Part shown: piece after piece, positions 9,619 through 19,265 of the stretch
Layout: the number at the start of each line of letters is the position of its first letter
Numbering within the stretch: the first letter of the stretch is position 1
From: Granulicatella adiacens ATCC 49175
GTDB taxonomy: Bacteria > Bacillota > Bacilli > Lactobacillales > Aerococcaceae
Assembly: GCF_025150565.1 (NCBI RefSeq)
Contig: NZ_CP102283.1
Coordinates: forward strand, 744,001 to 808,000
Reading direction: 5' to 3'
Length of the DNA stretch: 64,000 bases
The notes under the pieces: generated by a model
What the model saw: only the letters and a program-made list of their open reading frames with translations
The model's database searches: none
Told to the model about the DNA's origin: nothing
Position numbers and translations under genes: made by a program

Positions 9619-11988
9619 ATGACACAATTTGATACACCAGAATACTTAGCAAAGGTGGATGCTTGGTGGCGTGCAGCGAACTACATTTCAGTAGCTCAAA
9701 TGTACTTAAAAGATAACCCACTTTTACGTCGTCCAATCCAAAAAGAAGACGTTAAACTTCATCCAATCGGACACTGGGGAACAATCGCAGGACAAAACTT
9801 TATTTATGCGCACTTAAACCGTGCTATTAATAAATATGATTTAGATATGTTCTACATTGAAGGACCAGGTCACGGTGGACAAGTAATGGTTTCTAACTCT
9901 TACTTAGATGGATCTTACACAGAGTTATACCCACAAATCACTCAAGATGAAGCAGGGTTCAAACAATTATGTAAAATCTTCTCATTCCCTGGAGGAATTG
10001 CGTCTCACGCGGCTCCAGAAACTCCTGGTTCAATTCACGAAGGTGGAGAATTAGGTTACTCATTATCACATGCTACAGGTGCTGTTTTAGATAATCCTAA
10101 CGTAATTGCAGCAGCAGTTATTGGTGACGGAGAAGCAGAAACGGGTCCTTTAGCAGCTGGTTGGTTCTCAAACACATTTATCAACCCAGTAAACGATGGT
10201 GCAGTTTTACCAATCCTTTACTTAAACGGTGGTAAAATCCACAACCCAACTATTTTAGCTCGTCGTACGGATGAAGAGTTAACACAATTCTTCAATGGTT
10301 TAGGATGGGATCCAATCTTCGTAGAAGGAACAGATCCTGAAAAAGTTCACCCATTAATGGCTGCTAAATTAGATGAAGCTATTGAAAAAATTCAAGCGAT
10401 TCAAAAAGAAGCTCGTGCTAAGAGCGCCGAAGAAGCTACAATGCCTCATTGGCCAGTATTAGTAGTACGTACTCCTAAAGGTTGGACAGGTCCAAAAGAA
10501 TGGAACCATGAACCAATCGAAGGTGGATTCCGTGCTCACCAAGTTCCAATCCCAGTATCTGGAGAAGCTATGGAACATGTCGATGCATTAGTGGACTGGT
10601 TGAAATCATACCGTCCAGAAGAATTATTCGATGAAAATGGTAAATTAGTAGAAGAAATTGCTGCAATTTCTCCTAAAGGCCCACGTCGTATGAGCATGAA
10701 CCCAATCACTAACGCAGGGGTTGTAAAACCAATGGAAATTACTGATTGGACTAAACATGCCATCGATACATCTAAACCAGGTGCTATCCAAAAACAAGAT
10801 ATGATTGAATTTGGTAAATTTGCTGCTGACTTAGTTAAAGCAAACCCAGATAACTTCCGTATCTTTGGACCAGACGAAACTAAATCTAACCGTTTAAACG
10901 AAGTCTTCAAAGCAACGAACCGTCAATGGGTTGGTCGTCGTGACGAAAGCTACGATGAATGGATTTCACCAGTTGGTCGTGTTATCGACTCACAATTATC
11001 AGAACACCAAGCTGAAGGATTCTTAGAAGGTTATGTATTAACAGGTCGTCACGGATTCTTCGCATCTTACGAATCATTCTTACGTGTAGTTGACTCAATG
11101 ATTACTCAACACTTCAAATGGTTACGTAAAGCTAAAACTCACGCTCCATGGCGTAAAAACTATCCATCATTAAACTTGATTGCAACATCAACAGTGTTCC
11201 AACAAGACCACAATGGATATACTCACCAAGATCCAGGTTTATTAACACACTTAGCTGAGAAAAAACCTGAATTCGTTCGTGAATACTTACCAGCGGATAC
11301 AAACAGTTTAATGGCTGTTATGGCTGAAGCTTTAAGTTCAGAAGATAAAATTAACTTAATCGTTTCTTCAAAACACCCACGTCCACAATTCTACTCAGTA
11401 GAAGAAGCTAAAGAATTAGTGAGCGAAGGTTACAAAGTAATTGATTGGGCTTCAACAGTGAAAGAAGGAGAAGAACCAGACGTAGTAATTGCTGCTGCAG
11501 GTACTGAACCTAACTTAGAAGCATTAGCAGGTATTTCAATCTTGCACAAACAATTCCCAGAATTGAAGATTCGCTTCATTAACGTAGTAGATATCTTGAA
11601 ATTACGTTCTCCAAAAGTGGATCCACGTGGTTTATCTGACGAAGAATTTGATAAATTATTTACTACTGATAAACCAGTTGTATTCTGCTTCCACGGTTAT
11701 GAAGGTATGATTCGTGATTTATTCTTCGATCGCAACAATCATAATGTTCATATCCACGGATACCGTGAAAACGGAGATATCACAACTCCATTCGATATGC
11801 GTGTATTATCTGAAATGGACCGCTTCCACGTTGCTAAAGACGCTGCAGTTGCTGTATATGGCGAAAAAGCTAGCGAATTTGCTGCGAAAATGGACGAAAC
11901 TGTGGAATTCCACCACAGCTACATCCGTGAACATGGGGAAGATATTCCTGAAGTTGTGAGCTGGCAATGGGAAAATGTGAATAAATAA
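9619..11988 (+). CDS. xfp: Xylulose-5-phosphate/fructose-6-phosphate phosphoketolase
   Basis: Phosphoketolase cleaves xylulose 5-phosphate, and often fructose 6-phosphate, with phosphate to acetyl phosphate plus a triose or tetrose phosphate; it is the key enzyme of the heterofermentative pathway. The 789-residue length is typical. Motifs include [15 protein letters not shown] near residue 52, [18 protein letters not shown], the ThDP/metal motif GDGEAETGP at residues 169-177, and GYEGMIRDL near the C-terminus. Codon use is strongly biased to a few codons, as in highly expressed genes. It is a single-gene unit with a long, promoter-rich leader and its own terminator. Whether it acts on both substrates cannot be read from the sequence. 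Confidence 0.95.
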   Translation: MTQFDTPEYLAKVDAWWRAANYISVAQMYLKDNPLLRRPIQKEDVKLHPIGHWGTIAGQNFIYAHLNRAINKYDLDMFYIEGPGHGGQVMVSNSYLDGSYTELYPQITQDEAGFKQLCKIFSFPGGIASHAAPETPGSIHEGGELGYSLSHATGAVLDNPNVIAAAVIGDGEAETGPLAAGWFSNTFINPVNDGAVLPILYLNGGKIHNPTILARRTDEELTQFFNGLGWDPIFVEGTDPEKVHPLMAAKLDEAIEKIQAIQKEARAKSAEEATMPHWPVLVVRTPKGWTGPKEWNHEPIEGGFRAHQVPIPVSGEAMEHVDALVDWLKSYRPEELFDENGKLVEEIAAISPKGPRRMSMNPITNAGVVKPMEITDWTKHAIDTSKPGAIQKQDMIEFGKFAADLVKANPDNFRIFGPDETKSNRLNEVFKATNRQWVGRRDESYDEWISPVGRVIDSQLSEHQAEGFLEGYVLTGRHGFFASYESFLRVVDSMITQHFKWLRKAKTHAPWRKNYPSLNLIATSTVFQQDHNGYTHQDPGLLTHLAEKKPEFVREYLPADTNSLMAVMAEALSSEDKINLIVSSKHPRPQFYSVEEAKELVSEGYKVIDWASTVKEGEEPDVVIAAAGTEPNLEALAGISILHKQFPELKIRFINVVDILKLRSPKVDPRGLSDEEFDKLFTTDKPVVFCFHGYEGMIRDLFFDRNNHNVHIHGYRENGDITTPFDMRVLSEMDRFHVAKDAAVAVYGEKASEFAAKMDETVEFHHSYIREHGEDIPEVVSWQWENVNK

Positions 11989-11999
11989 TTCATCTAATA

Positions 12000-12030
12000 G
12001 GGTGCCTCAGAAATGAGGCACTCTTTTTTG
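12000..12030 (+). terminator. Terminator after xfp
   Basis: GGTGCCTCA pairs with TGAGGCAC around a GAAA loop, followed by CTCTTTTTT. Confidence 0.9.
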
Positions 12031-12056
12031 TGCTGAGAAGAATATAAAATATAATA

Positions 12057-12247
12057 AATGATTACTCCGGAACCTTCGGTTTCTGTAAAAATCGCTGTAG
12101 TGGGGTACCGGCGCAAGCCTTGGTCTTGCGCCTTTAAAGCCTCAAAAAGGGAGTTAGGAATTTATTCCTTACTCCCTTTAATTCGCATTTAATACGATTC
12201 CCCACCACTGCGATTATAGAAACTCGAAGTTCCTTCGTAATCATTTA
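12057..12247. repeat. Structured inverted-repeat element, about 190 bases (short form)
   Basis: The ends form long imperfect inverted arms: AATGATTAC at the left and GTAATCATT at the right, continuing inward through TCGCTGTAGTGGGG and CCCCACCACTGCGA. Inside are two hairpins: GGCGCAAG/CTTGCGCC, and AAAGGGAGTTAGGAA/TTCCTTACTCCCTTT with one mismatch. The left half matches the minus strand of the element at 26276-26617 (shared GGGGYACCGG and CAAGCCTTGGTCTTGC). It carries no gene. No target duplication is visible at the ends. Confidence 0.7.
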
Positions 12248-12308
12248 ATTTTTAGTGCAAAAAAAACAGTCATTTCTAAGGCAAGCTGTTAGTGAATGAG
12301 GGAGGGGA

Positions 12309-12445
12309 AAGAGGGAGTAAGACAGAAGGAAAAATTGACTCACAGTGTGAGTCGATTTAATTTCGTAGTCTTATCCTCGCAAGGCTGATTGGGATAAAGC
12401 AAATCACGAGTGATGAAGCTTTATCCAATCAGCTACTGCGTAAAG
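12309..12445 (+). repeat. Double-hairpin module with TCACAGTGYGA core (copy 1)
   Basis: First hairpin: GTAAGAC and GTCTTAT enclose an inner stem GAC/GTC with the core TCACAGTGTGA at 12340-12350. Second hairpin: GCTGATTGGGATAAAGC pairs with GCTTTATCCAATCAGC, with loop AAATCACGAGTGATGAA, closed by CGCA and TGCG. The same layout with changed but complementary stems occurs at 13822-13960, 51425-51560 and, on the minus strand, 26391-26520. Confidence 0.8.
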
Positions 12446-12525
12446 GTATCTAAGTGAGTCTTATTTCGAAATATAATATAAATTATAATTTTGTTAGTAA
12501 TTTTCAAAAAATGAAAATATAGGGG

Positions 12526-12554
12526 TTGACTTTCAAAAAATTATGTGTTAATTT
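12526..12554 (+). promoter_or_regulatory. Promoter of the lysine riboswitch-controlled operon
   Basis: TTGACT (12526-12531), 17-base spacer, TAATTT (12549-12554). It lies about 27 bases before the riboswitch. Confidence 0.65.
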
Positions 12555-12580
12555 ATGTTCAACAATTAAATCAAATGGTT

Positions 12581-12792
12581 ATTGAACTGAGGTGCGGATG
12601 ACAAGAGTACAGGAAACTGGAAAGGGGATTTCGCCGAAACGTGAAAACGTTGGGGGCTGGTCATAATAGGTCAGTCACTGTCATGATATCTGCCCAGATA
12701 CTCATGAAGTGCAATCAATTACCGGGCAAAAGAATGACTACTTATGACTTTTTTTATGGGGAATCACGGCTTTTGTTCGTGGTTCCTTTTTT
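12581..12792 (+). promoter_or_regulatory. Lysine riboswitch (L box) with transcription terminator
   Basis: The leader holds the lysine aptamer signature in order: GAGGTGCGG, ACAAGAGTA, GGAAACTGGAAAGGGG, CGCCGAA, GGGGGCTGG, CACTGTCATGAT, and ATGAAGTGC, closed by ATTGA (12581) with TCAAT (12715). The expression platform is a terminator: GGAATCACG (12760-12768) pairs with CGTGGTTCC (12778-12786), followed by T. Established behaviour of this class is that bound lysine favours termination, so low lysine should switch on the importer genes downstream. Confidence 0.93.
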
Positions 12793-12840
12793 GTGTGTGA
12801 TGAGTGAACCAGTTTGATAATCGAGAAGGAGAGAAAGAAA

Positions 12841-13665
12841 ATGAAAAAAATTTTAGGCGCAATTGCAGCTTTAGCAATGACAGTAGGATTAGCAGCGTGT
12901 GGAACCCCTGTTAGTCAAGGAACAGCCAATCAAAACCAATTAGTGGTAGGGATGGAAGCTGGTTATCCACCATTTAACTGGACTCAAAACGACGATTCAA
13001 ACGGTGCGGTAAAAATTCAAGGGACAGACCAATACGCTGGTGGTTATGACGTTGAAATCGCAAAACGTGTAGCTAAACAATTAGGAAAAGAATTAGTCAT
13101 TGTTAAAACGGAGTGGGATGGCTTAACACCAGCTCTTGTTTCAAGTAAAATAGATGCAATCATTGCTGGTATGAGTCCTACTGAAGAGCGTAAAGCGACA
13201 ATCGACTTTACTGATTCTTACTATGATTCACAATTAGTATTAGTCGTTAAAAAAGGTTCTAAATACGCAAATGCTACTTCATTAGCGGATTTCTCTGGTG
13301 CTAAAGTAACAGCTCAATTAAATACTTTCCACTACTCAGTAATCGACCAAATTCCTGGTGTCGACAAACAAACTGCTATGGATAACTTCCCAGCAATGCG
13401 TGTGGCTTTACAATCTGGAACAATTGACGCTTACGTTTCTGAATTACCAGAAGCAATTTCAGCTCAAGCAGCAAACAGCGACTTCGTAATGGTTAAATTA
13501 ACAGATGGCTTCAAAACATCACCAGAAGACACACAAACAGCTGTTGGTGTGAGAAAAGATAGCTCACTAACAAAAGAAATCAACGAAGCATTAAAAACAA
13601 TCTCTAGCGAAGAACGTCAACAAATTATGGAAAACGCAATTAAAAATCAGCCAGCTGCAGAGTAG
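12841..13665 (+). CDS. Lysine ABC importer, substrate-binding lipoprotein
   Basis: This 274-residue protein belongs to the family 3 extracellular solute-binding proteins for polar amino acids. It has a lipoprotein signal: a short basic start, a hydrophobic stretch and the lipobox LAAC with the modified cysteine at position 20. The mature part has the typical first block LVVGMEAGYPPFNW and the later WDGLTPAL and GMSPTEERK. I chose the ATG at 12841 (GGAGAGAAAGAAA ribosome site), which gives a proper signal peptide. The upstream lysine riboswitch makes lysine the likely ligand. A structured repeat module begins at its stop codon and separates it by 385 bases from the permease gene. Confidence 0.9.
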   Translation: MKKILGAIAALAMTVGLAACGTPVSQGTANQNQLVVGMEAGYPPFNWTQNDDSNGAVKIQGTDQYAGGYDVEIAKRVAKQLGKELVIVKTEWDGLTPALVSSKIDAIIAGMSPTEERKATIDFTDSYYDSQLVLVVKKGSKYANATSLADFSGAKVTAQLNTFHYSVIDQIPGVDKQTAMDNFPAMRVALQSGTIDAYVSELPEAISAQAANSDFVMVKLTDGFKTSPEDTQTAVGVRKDSSLTKEINEALKTISSEERQQIMENAIKNQPAAE

Positions 13666-13960
13666 GATGTGAGACATCGCGTTCAGAAATGGAACGTTGG
13701 ACCGGAACGCCGGAAGGGACTCGGAACGAGTCGTGCGGACGTTTCGGGAAACGCACGCCATTTCTGCGATGGCGAGCTCAACTTTATAGAACTTTGAGTT
13801 TAACAAGCCCGAGTTCAACTACAGGATGGCAGAAAGACAGAAGCTAATAAAAATCTCACAGTGCGAGATTTTTATGCTTCGTAGTCTTTCGTCCGCAAAG
13901 TTTATTAGACTTTCTTAAATCGCGAGCGATGAAAAGAAAGTCAATAAACCTCTGCGCAGG
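13664..13960 (+). repeat. Tandem structured repeat modules inside the lysine importer operon
   Basis: The first module begins inside the stop codon of the binding-protein gene (TAGGATGTGAG). CAGAAATGG pairs with CCATTTCTG, CATCG with CGATG, and GGGACTCG-GAA-CGAGTC forms a small hairpin (13716-13733). It ends GCGAGCTCAAC near 13774. A short spacer with GAGTTCAACTA leads to the second module, which starts CAGGATGGC at 13822 and has the core TCACAGTGCGA at 13856-13866 within AAAAATC/GATTTTT. A long hairpin GTTTATTAGACTTTCTT/AAGAAAGTCAATAAAC follows. No protein-coding potential is apparent. Confidence 0.8.
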
Positions 13961-14050
13961 AGCACATAAACTCCTGCCGAAGCACAAACATAACACACCG
14001 CCACATTGTGTGGCGTATACATACACAAAATATAGAAAGTGGGAAAATAA

Positions 14051-14830
14051 ATGAGTATTGATTGGATTGTAAAAATCATTCAACAGAACTGGCAAATGTT
14101 CTTAACAGGTGCCTGGATTACACTATATATTTCAATTATTGGTACAATTATCGGGACATTAATCGGGATGTTCATCGGATTTGTTAAAACAATTCCACTA
14201 CCAGAAAAAGGACCTAAACGAATCCTTTTAAAAATTGCAGTTGTGATTTTAAACTGCTATACAGAGTTCTTCCGTGGAACACCGATGATCGTACAAGCGA
14301 TGGTAATTTACTACGGAACAGCATTAATGTTTGGAATTAACTTAGATGTTACATTCGCTGCGATTTTCATCGTATCGATTAATACAGGGGCTTATATGTC
14401 AGAAATCGTTCGTGGTGGGATTATTTCGATTGACCAAGGACAATTTGAAGCCAGCCAAGCTATTGGGATGACTCACTGGCAAACAATGCGTTATGTTGTT
14501 TTCCCACAAGTACTCCGTAACATCCTTCCAGCAGTAGGGAATGAGTTCGTCATCAACATCAAAGATACTTCTGTATTGAACGTAATTTCAGTTTCAGAAT
14601 TGTACTTTGCGACAAAAACAGTTGCGGGTCAAAACTTCCGTTACTTTGATACATTCTTTGTCACATTAATTTTATACTTCATCATGACATTCACAGTGAC
14701 TCGTATCTTACGTTACTTCGAACGTAAATTAGATGGTCCAGATAACTATGAAGTGATTTATTCAGATCCATTAAACTCAAATTCAATGTCAGCAGTCGAA
14801 GAAAAAACTAGACAGAAAGGAAATGCATAA
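14051..14830 (+). CDS. Lysine ABC importer, permease
   Basis: This 259-residue membrane protein is a HisM/GlnP-type permease for polar amino acids. It has about five membrane helices. The cytoplasmic coupling loop shows the family pattern [24 protein letters not shown] near residues 118-141, followed by [16 protein letters not shown]. It probably forms a homodimer with two copies of the ATPase. It ends one base into the ATPase start codon (TAATG), so the two are coupled. Expression depends on the lysine riboswitch promoter unless the repeat before it carries one of its own. Confidence 0.93.
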   Translation: MSIDWIVKIIQQNWQMFLTGAWITLYISIIGTIIGTLIGMFIGFVKTIPLPEKGPKRILLKIAVVILNCYTEFFRGTPMIVQAMVIYYGTALMFGINLDVTFAAIFIVSINTGAYMSEIVRGGIISIDQGQFEASQAIGMTHWQTMRYVVFPQVLRNILPAVGNEFVINIKDTSVLNVISVSELYFATKTVAGQNFRYFDTFFVTLILYFIMTFTVTRILRYFERKLDGPDNYEVIYSDPLNSNSMSAVEEKTRQKGNA

Positions 14831-15567
14831 TGAGCGAAGCAGTAATTTCCATTCAAAACTTAAGTAAAACTTTCGGGACTAATGAAGTTCTTAAAGATAT
14901 TTCTTTTGAAGTAAAACAAGGGGAAGTAGTAACAATTATCGGATCAAGTGGTTCTGGTAAATCAACACTCTTACGCTGTGTCAACTTACTTGAAAAACCA
15001 ACTTCAGGAAAAATTTCCTACAACGGACAAAACATTCTTGAACATGACAAGAGCATTTACGAATACCGTACTCACGTAGGAATGGTATTCCAACAATTTA
15101 ACTTATTTAACAACTTAAACGTGTTAGAAAACTGTATCGTTGGACCGATGAAAGTGTTGAAAAAATCAAAAGAGGAAGCAGAAAAAATCGCAAAAGAATT
15201 CCTTGAAAAAGTAGGGATGTCTGCGTATATCAATGCAAAACCTCGTCAATTATCAGGTGGTCAAAAACAACGTGTGGCTATCGCGCGTGCATTATCGATG
15301 CAACCAGATGTATTGCTTTTCGACGAACCAACGTCAGCACTTGACCCAGAAATGGTTAACGAAGTGCTAGAAACAATGAAAAGCTTAGCGCACACAGGGC
15401 TAACAATGATTGTGGTTACTCACGAAATGGGATTTGCCAAAGAAGTGAGTGACCGTGTTGTCTTCATGGATAAAGGGGTTATCGCAGAAGAAGGCACTCC
15501 AGAACAAATCTTTGAAAATCCTCAAGTGGACCGTACAAAAGAATTTTTAGGACGCGTTCTAAAATAA
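14830..15567 (+). CDS. Lysine ABC importer, ATP-binding protein
   Basis: The 245-residue protein is a GlnQ/HisP-type ATPase. Walker [13 protein letters not shown] lies near residues 38-49, the Q-loop in VFQQFNLF, the signature [15 protein letters not shown], Walker [13 protein letters not shown], and the switch histidine in VVTHEMGF. Length and motifs are complete. It is the last gene of the riboswitch-controlled unit and is followed by a strong terminator. Confidence 0.95.
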   Translation: MSEAVISIQNLSKTFGTNEVLKDISFEVKQGEVVTIIGSSGSGKSTLLRCVNLLEKPTSGKISYNGQNILEHDKSIYEYRTHVGMVFQQFNLFNNLNVLENCIVGPMKVLKKSKEEAEKIAKEFLEKVGMSAYINAKPRQLSGGQKQRVAIARALSMQPDVLLFDEPTSALDPEMVNEVLETMKSLAHTGLTMIVVTHEMGFAKEVSDRVVFMDKGVIAEEGTPEQIFENPQVDRTKEFLGRVLK

Positions 15568-15575
15568 GTGAAATA

Positions 15576-15584
15576 TGCTATAAT
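15576..15584 (+). promoter_or_regulatory. Candidate extended -10 promoter for tsaE
   Basis: TGCTATAAT is a perfect extended -10 element immediately before the terminator hairpin, so transcription would start inside the terminator stem. No good -35 box is seen. Confidence 0.4.
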
Positions 15585-15617
15585 GAGCTAAGACAGTTTG
15601 TCTTGGCTCTTTTTTTT
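15585..15617 (+). terminator. Terminator after the lysine importer operon
   Basis: GAGCTAAGACA (15585-15595) pairs with TGTCTTGGCTC around a short loop, followed by a long T run. Confidence 0.9.
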
Positions 15618-15654
15618 ATGCAAGACAACGAGATAAGGTTGAAGGAGTATCATC

Positions 15655-16128
15655 ATGTTTGAAGTACATACAACATCACAAGAGGAGACAATGGCACTAG
15701 GCAAGCGTCTAGGAGAAAAGATATTTGCCAATAGTTGTGTGATCTTAGAAGGCGATTTAGGCGCTGGAAAGACGACTCTTACCAAAGGAATAGCTGTTGG
15801 CTTAGGCATCGACCGTGTGATTAAAAGCCCAACGTATACATTGATTCGCGAGTATCGTAAAGGGAGACTGCCGCTATTTCATATGGACATGTATCGTATT
15901 GAAGAAAGTGGTGGCGCCAGTGAAGTAGGGCTTGAAGAGTACTTCTATGCGGGTGGCGTGTGCGTCGTTGAATGGGCGCAGTATATTGAAGATGAACTTC
16001 CTTCAACGTTCTTAAAGGTGAAAATCGACCGTGTAGGAGACGGTGAGTCTGAACGAGTGATTCGCTTAATCCCACATGGAAAAGAGTACGAAGAATTTAT
16101 CAAGAAATTGGAGGTCACTGATGAGTAA
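15655..16128 (+). CDS. tsaE: tRNA threonylcarbamoyladenosine biosynthesis ATPase TsaE
   Basis: TsaE works with TsaB and TsaD to place threonylcarbamoyl on A37 of ANN-decoding tRNAs. The 157-residue protein has the Walker A motif GDLGAGKTT at residues 33-41, and the family blocks SPTYTLIREY and HMDMYRI. The last motif CVVEWAQYIEDELP is also typical. The start has a GAAGGAGTATCATC ribosome site. It overlaps the downstream acetyltransferase by 8 bases; in many Firmicutes tsaE neighbours tsaB and rimI, but here the partner acetyltransferase does not look like RimI. Confidence 0.93.
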   Translation: MFEVHTTSQEETMALGKRLGEKIFANSCVILEGDLGAGKTTLTKGIAVGLGIDRVIKSPTYTLIREYRKGRLPLFHMDMYRIEESGGASEVGLEEYFYAGGVCVVEWAQYIEDELPSTFLKVKIDRVGDGESERVIRLIPHGKEYEEFIKKLEVTDE

Positions 16129-16645
16129 AGAAAAAGAAATTACATTTGCGCTTCCAGTCAAAGATGATGCCAAAGCGCTATTAGATTATAGTAAAAAAGT
16201 AGGAAGCGAAACAGATTTTCTCTCTTTTGGAGCGGAAGGATTGAGATATTCTGTCGCTCAAGAAGAGCTGTTTATTGAATCGCTCTATGAAAACGAAAAT
16301 CAATATATGTTACTAGCAAAAGATGGGGATGCCATTATTGCCGTTGGTTCGATTGCTGGGAGCCTGCATACTAAATTTTCACACCGTGGAGAGTTAGGAA
16401 TTAGCGTATTGAAGTCCTATTGGGGCCAAGGAATTGCGACCGTCATGATGGAAGAAATGCTTGATTGGGTGAGGGAATATTCAACTCTTTCTCGTGTTGA
16501 ACTTGAGGTTGTTGCTATCAATAAAAAAGCCCGTCACCTCTATGAAAAGTGTGGATTTGAAGAAGAAGGACGACTTAAGAACGGTGTGAAAATCGGTGAC
16601 GGATATGAAGATATTGTCTTGATGGCGAAGATGATTGAACGATAA
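16121..16645 (+). CDS. GNAT family N-acetyltransferase
   Basis: The 174-residue product has the GNAT fold. The acetyl-CoA loop YWGQGIATVMMEEML near residues 106-120 matches the Q/R-x-x-G-x-G/A pattern, followed by LEVVAINKKARHLYEKCGFEEEGR, the usual strand-helix that ends the fold. I chose the ATG at 16121 with GGAGG seven bases before it. It overlaps tsaE by 8 bases, so it is co-translated. Possible substrates include small amines or protein N-termini; the sequence does not decide. Confidence 0.85.
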   Translation: MSKEKEITFALPVKDDAKALLDYSKKVGSETDFLSFGAEGLRYSVAQEELFIESLYENENQYMLLAKDGDAIIAVGSIAGSLHTKFSHRGELGISVLKSYWGQGIATVMMEEMLDWVREYSTLSRVELEVVAINKKARHLYEKCGFEEEGRLKNGVKIGDGYEDIVLMAKMIER

Positions 16646-16660
16646 GGATGAGGTGAAAGA

Positions 16661-17359
16661 ATGAAATTTGGAATTATTGCGGCAATGGAAGAAGAAAAAC
16701 GTCTGCTCGAAGAAGAGATGACGATTGAGAAGAAAACGACCGTTGCCAATTGGGAGTTTATTGAAGGGACACTTGTTGGAAAGTCAATCGTACTTGTCCA
16801 ATCCGGAATTGGAAAAGTGATGTCTGCACTGGCTACTGGAATCTTAATCGATCGCTTCGGAGTAGACTTGGTGATGAATACAGGTTCTGCAGGTGGGTTT
16901 GGTTCATCTCTTGAAATCGGAGATATCGTCATTGGAACGGAACTGGCGTACTGCGATGCTGACGTAACAGCCTTTAATTACGCATACGGGCAAATGCCGG
17001 GCATGCCAGCGCGTTTTGCCATGAACCAGGACTTCTTACCGTCCATTGAACAAGCGATTGCTAAGGTGGATTTAAAGAGCCATACAGGCCTTATCGTTTC
17101 TTCTGACAGCTTTATCCATACTCGTGAGCAAAGAACACATATTTTAAAGCACTTTCCAGATGTGATGGCGTCTGAAATGGAAGGCGCAGCAATTGCACAA
17201 GCGTGTCACGCATTTGGAGTGCCATTTATTGTGATTCGTGCGATTTCAGATATTCCAGAGCGCGGGACCTCTGCTGTTGATTTTGATACTTTTATTGTTC
17301 AAGCAGGGAAACGTTCTGCTCAAATGGTTCATCAATTACTACAAGAATGGGAAGGATAA
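16661..17359 (+). CDS. mtnN: 5'-methylthioadenosine/S-adenosylhomocysteine nucleosidase
   Basis: This enzyme removes adenine from methylthioadenosine and S-adenosylhomocysteine, recycling methyl-donor by-products and feeding the autoinducer-2 precursor path. The 232-residue length is typical. The catalytic glutamate E12 is in AAMEEEKRLL; the purine-site glutamate is in SEMEGAAIAQ and the catalytic aspartate in RAISDIPERG. The block NTGSAGG is also conserved. It lies in a tight same-strand run, 15 bases after the acetyltransferase and 3 bases before the oxidoreductase. Confidence 0.95.
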   Translation: MKFGIIAAMEEEKRLLEEEMTIEKKTTVANWEFIEGTLVGKSIVLVQSGIGKVMSALATGILIDRFGVDLVMNTGSAGGFGSSLEIGDIVIGTELAYCDADVTAFNYAYGQMPGMPARFAMNQDFLPSIEQAIAKVDLKSHTGLIVSSDSFIHTREQRTHILKHFPDVMASEMEGAAIAQACHAFGVPFIVIRAISDIPERGTSAVDFDTFIVQAGKRSAQMVHQLLQEWEG

Positions 17360-17362
17360 AGA

Positions 17363-18304
17363 ATGTTAAATATTGGGATTGTTGGTGTTGGAGCGATTAG
17401 TCAAAAAGCTTACTTACCGGTGATGCGTTCGATTGGGAATGTCAAATGGTATATGTGTACTCGAAATCAAGAAGTGTTGAATCGAGAATCTAAATTATTA
17501 GGGAGATGTATTCCTTGTAATACGATTGAGGAATTATTGCAATTTCCTTTAGATGGAGTCTTTATTCATGTGTCTACAAAAGCTCATTTCGAGGTGGCAA
17601 AACAATTTTTAGAAAAAGGAATTCCTGTTTATATCGATAAACCAGTAGCTCCTAGCTATGAAAAAACTCTGGAGTTATATCAACTAGCAAAAAAACACGA
17701 TACCTTCATCATGGCTGGATTTAATAGACGTTTTGCTCCTAAAGTGGAAGTCTTAAAAAGTGTAGAAGATAAGAAGAGAATTATTGCAGAAAAGAACTGT
17801 ACTGTTGTTTCTCAAGATACAAGAACTAGAGTCTTTGATGTCTTTATTCATCCTTTAGATACAGCACTTTACTTAATGGACTCACTTCCAACGAATGGTA
17901 CTTATTTCTATAAGAAAAAGGACGGGGTATTAGAACAATGTATGGTCTACCTAGAGAATGAAAATGAAACGGCTTTGGTTCAATTCAATGAAACTTCTGG
18001 AGCTAACTTAGAAAGAATCGAAGTGCAAAGTCCTAGTGGAACTTATTCCCTTCGAAACTTAACGGATTTGGTGATTACTCAAGGTCAAGATGATGTTTTG
18101 GATGGATTTTCGAGTTGGGATTCTACTTTGTACAAACGTGGATTTGAGACGATTATTCATAGCTTTATCATTGCAGTTCAGACAAAATCAGAAAATCCAG
18201 TTTCGGCAAATAGTAGCTTGTTAAGCCACTTGATTTGCGAAAGAATTGTTATGGCAAAAGCCCCCCAAGGTTTCCTAACATTTGACGTAAACTCATTAGA
18301 ATAG
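17363..18304 (+). CDS. Gfo/Idh/MocA family oxidoreductase
   Basis: The 313-residue product has an N-terminal Rossmann fold with GIVGVGAISQKAYLP (residues 5-19) and the family motif YIDKPVAPS near residue 92, where the lysine is the usual active-site residue. The domain after it has the conserved HPLDTALYLMDSL, with the histidine expected for catalysis. The family oxidises or reduces sugars and related compounds with NAD(P); the substrate cannot be named here. It starts 3 bases after mtnN and precedes murB. Confidence 0.88.
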   Translation: MLNIGIVGVGAISQKAYLPVMRSIGNVKWYMCTRNQEVLNRESKLLGRCIPCNTIEELLQFPLDGVFIHVSTKAHFEVAKQFLEKGIPVYIDKPVAPSYEKTLELYQLAKKHDTFIMAGFNRRFAPKVEVLKSVEDKKRIIAEKNCTVVSQDTRTRVFDVFIHPLDTALYLMDSLPTNGTYFYKKKDGVLEQCMVYLENENETALVQFNETSGANLERIEVQSPSGTYSLRNLTDLVITQGQDDVLDGFSSWDSTLYKRGFETIIHSFIIAVQTKSENPVSANSSLLSHLICERIVMAKAPQGFLTFDVNSLE

Positions 18305-18338
18305 TAGTATTAAAAGGATTACGATTAAGGAGAATAGT

Positions 18339-19250
18339 ATGGACTATACATTATTTTCAAAAGAGTTTCCGAATGTAAAAGTTTTTTACAATGAACCTCT
18401 AAAAAAATATACATTTACTAAGACTGGTGGGAATGCTGCAATTCTTATTTTTCCAAAGGATAAGCAAGAAGCAAGCGAAGTCACCCATTGGTTACGCGAG
18501 CAAAATATTCAGACGACAATTTTAGGAAATGCCTCTAATGTTATCATTAAAGATGGTGGAATTTCCGGCGCTGTAATTATGTTGAATGATATGTCTCATT
18601 TAAAAGTAGACGGTACAAAAATTGTTGCTGAAGGTGGAGTAGCCTTAATTGACGTTTCTAAGGAAGCTGCTAAAAATGGCTTAACAGGTTTGGAATTTGC
18701 ATGTGGAATTCCAGGTAGTGTAGGTGGAGCCATTTATATGAATGCGGGCGCTTATGGTGGAGAAGTCAGTGAAGTTGTAGAATACGTAGAGGTGATTACT
18801 CCAGAAGGCCACTTAAAGACGTATTCTGCTGAAGAATTAGAGTTTAGTTACAGACATAGTTTCATTCAAAATACTGGAGATTTAGTGATTGAAGTGGGAT
18901 TCCAATTAGAAAAAGGGAATCAAGAAGAGATTGACGAAAAAATTGCAGAATTAACGCATTTACGTCAAAGTAAACAACCGCTTGAATACCCTTCATGCGG
19001 AAGTGTCTTTAAACGTCCCGAAGGATATTTTACTGGGAAATTAATTCAAGACGCTGGCTTACAAGGATATCAAATTGGTGGGGCACAAGTCTCCAATAAA
19101 CATGCTGGATTTATCGTGAACATTGACAACGCTACGGCAACAGATTATATGGATCTAATTCGCCATATTCAAAAAGTTATTTTAGAAAAAGATGGAGTTT
19201 CTCTAGAACCAGAAGTTCGAATTATCGGAGAAGAACCTACATCGCATTAA
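18339..19250 (+). CDS. murB: UDP-N-acetylenolpyruvoylglucosamine reductase MurB
   Basis: MurB makes UDP-N-acetylmuramic acid, the second committed step of peptidoglycan synthesis, using FAD and NADPH. The 303-residue protein matches the short Gram-positive type. FAD-site motifs include ILGNASNVIIKDGG and ACGIPGSVGGAIYMNAGAYGGE; the catalytic serine is in CGSVFKRP and the catalytic glutamate in LEPEVRIIGE near the C-terminus. The start has an AAGGAG site. An ECF transporter gene follows 15 bases later. Confidence 0.97.
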   Translation: MDYTLFSKEFPNVKVFYNEPLKKYTFTKTGGNAAILIFPKDKQEASEVTHWLREQNIQTTILGNASNVIIKDGGISGAVIMLNDMSHLKVDGTKIVAEGGVALIDVSKEAAKNGLTGLEFACGIPGSVGGAIYMNAGAYGGEVSEVVEYVEVITPEGHLKTYSAEELEFSYRHSFIQNTGDLVIEVGFQLEKGNQEEIDEKIAELTHLRQSKQPLEYPSCGSVFKRPEGYFTGKLIQDAGLQGYQIGGAQVSNKHAGFIVNIDNATATDYMDLIRHIQKVILEKDGVSLEPEVRIIGEEPTSH

Positions 19251-19265
19251 GAGGAGGAGAGGATT

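Noticed and set aside
12057-12247. Insertion sequence with transposase
   Set aside because: There is no reading frame for a transposase and no clear target duplication; only inverted arms and hairpins remain.
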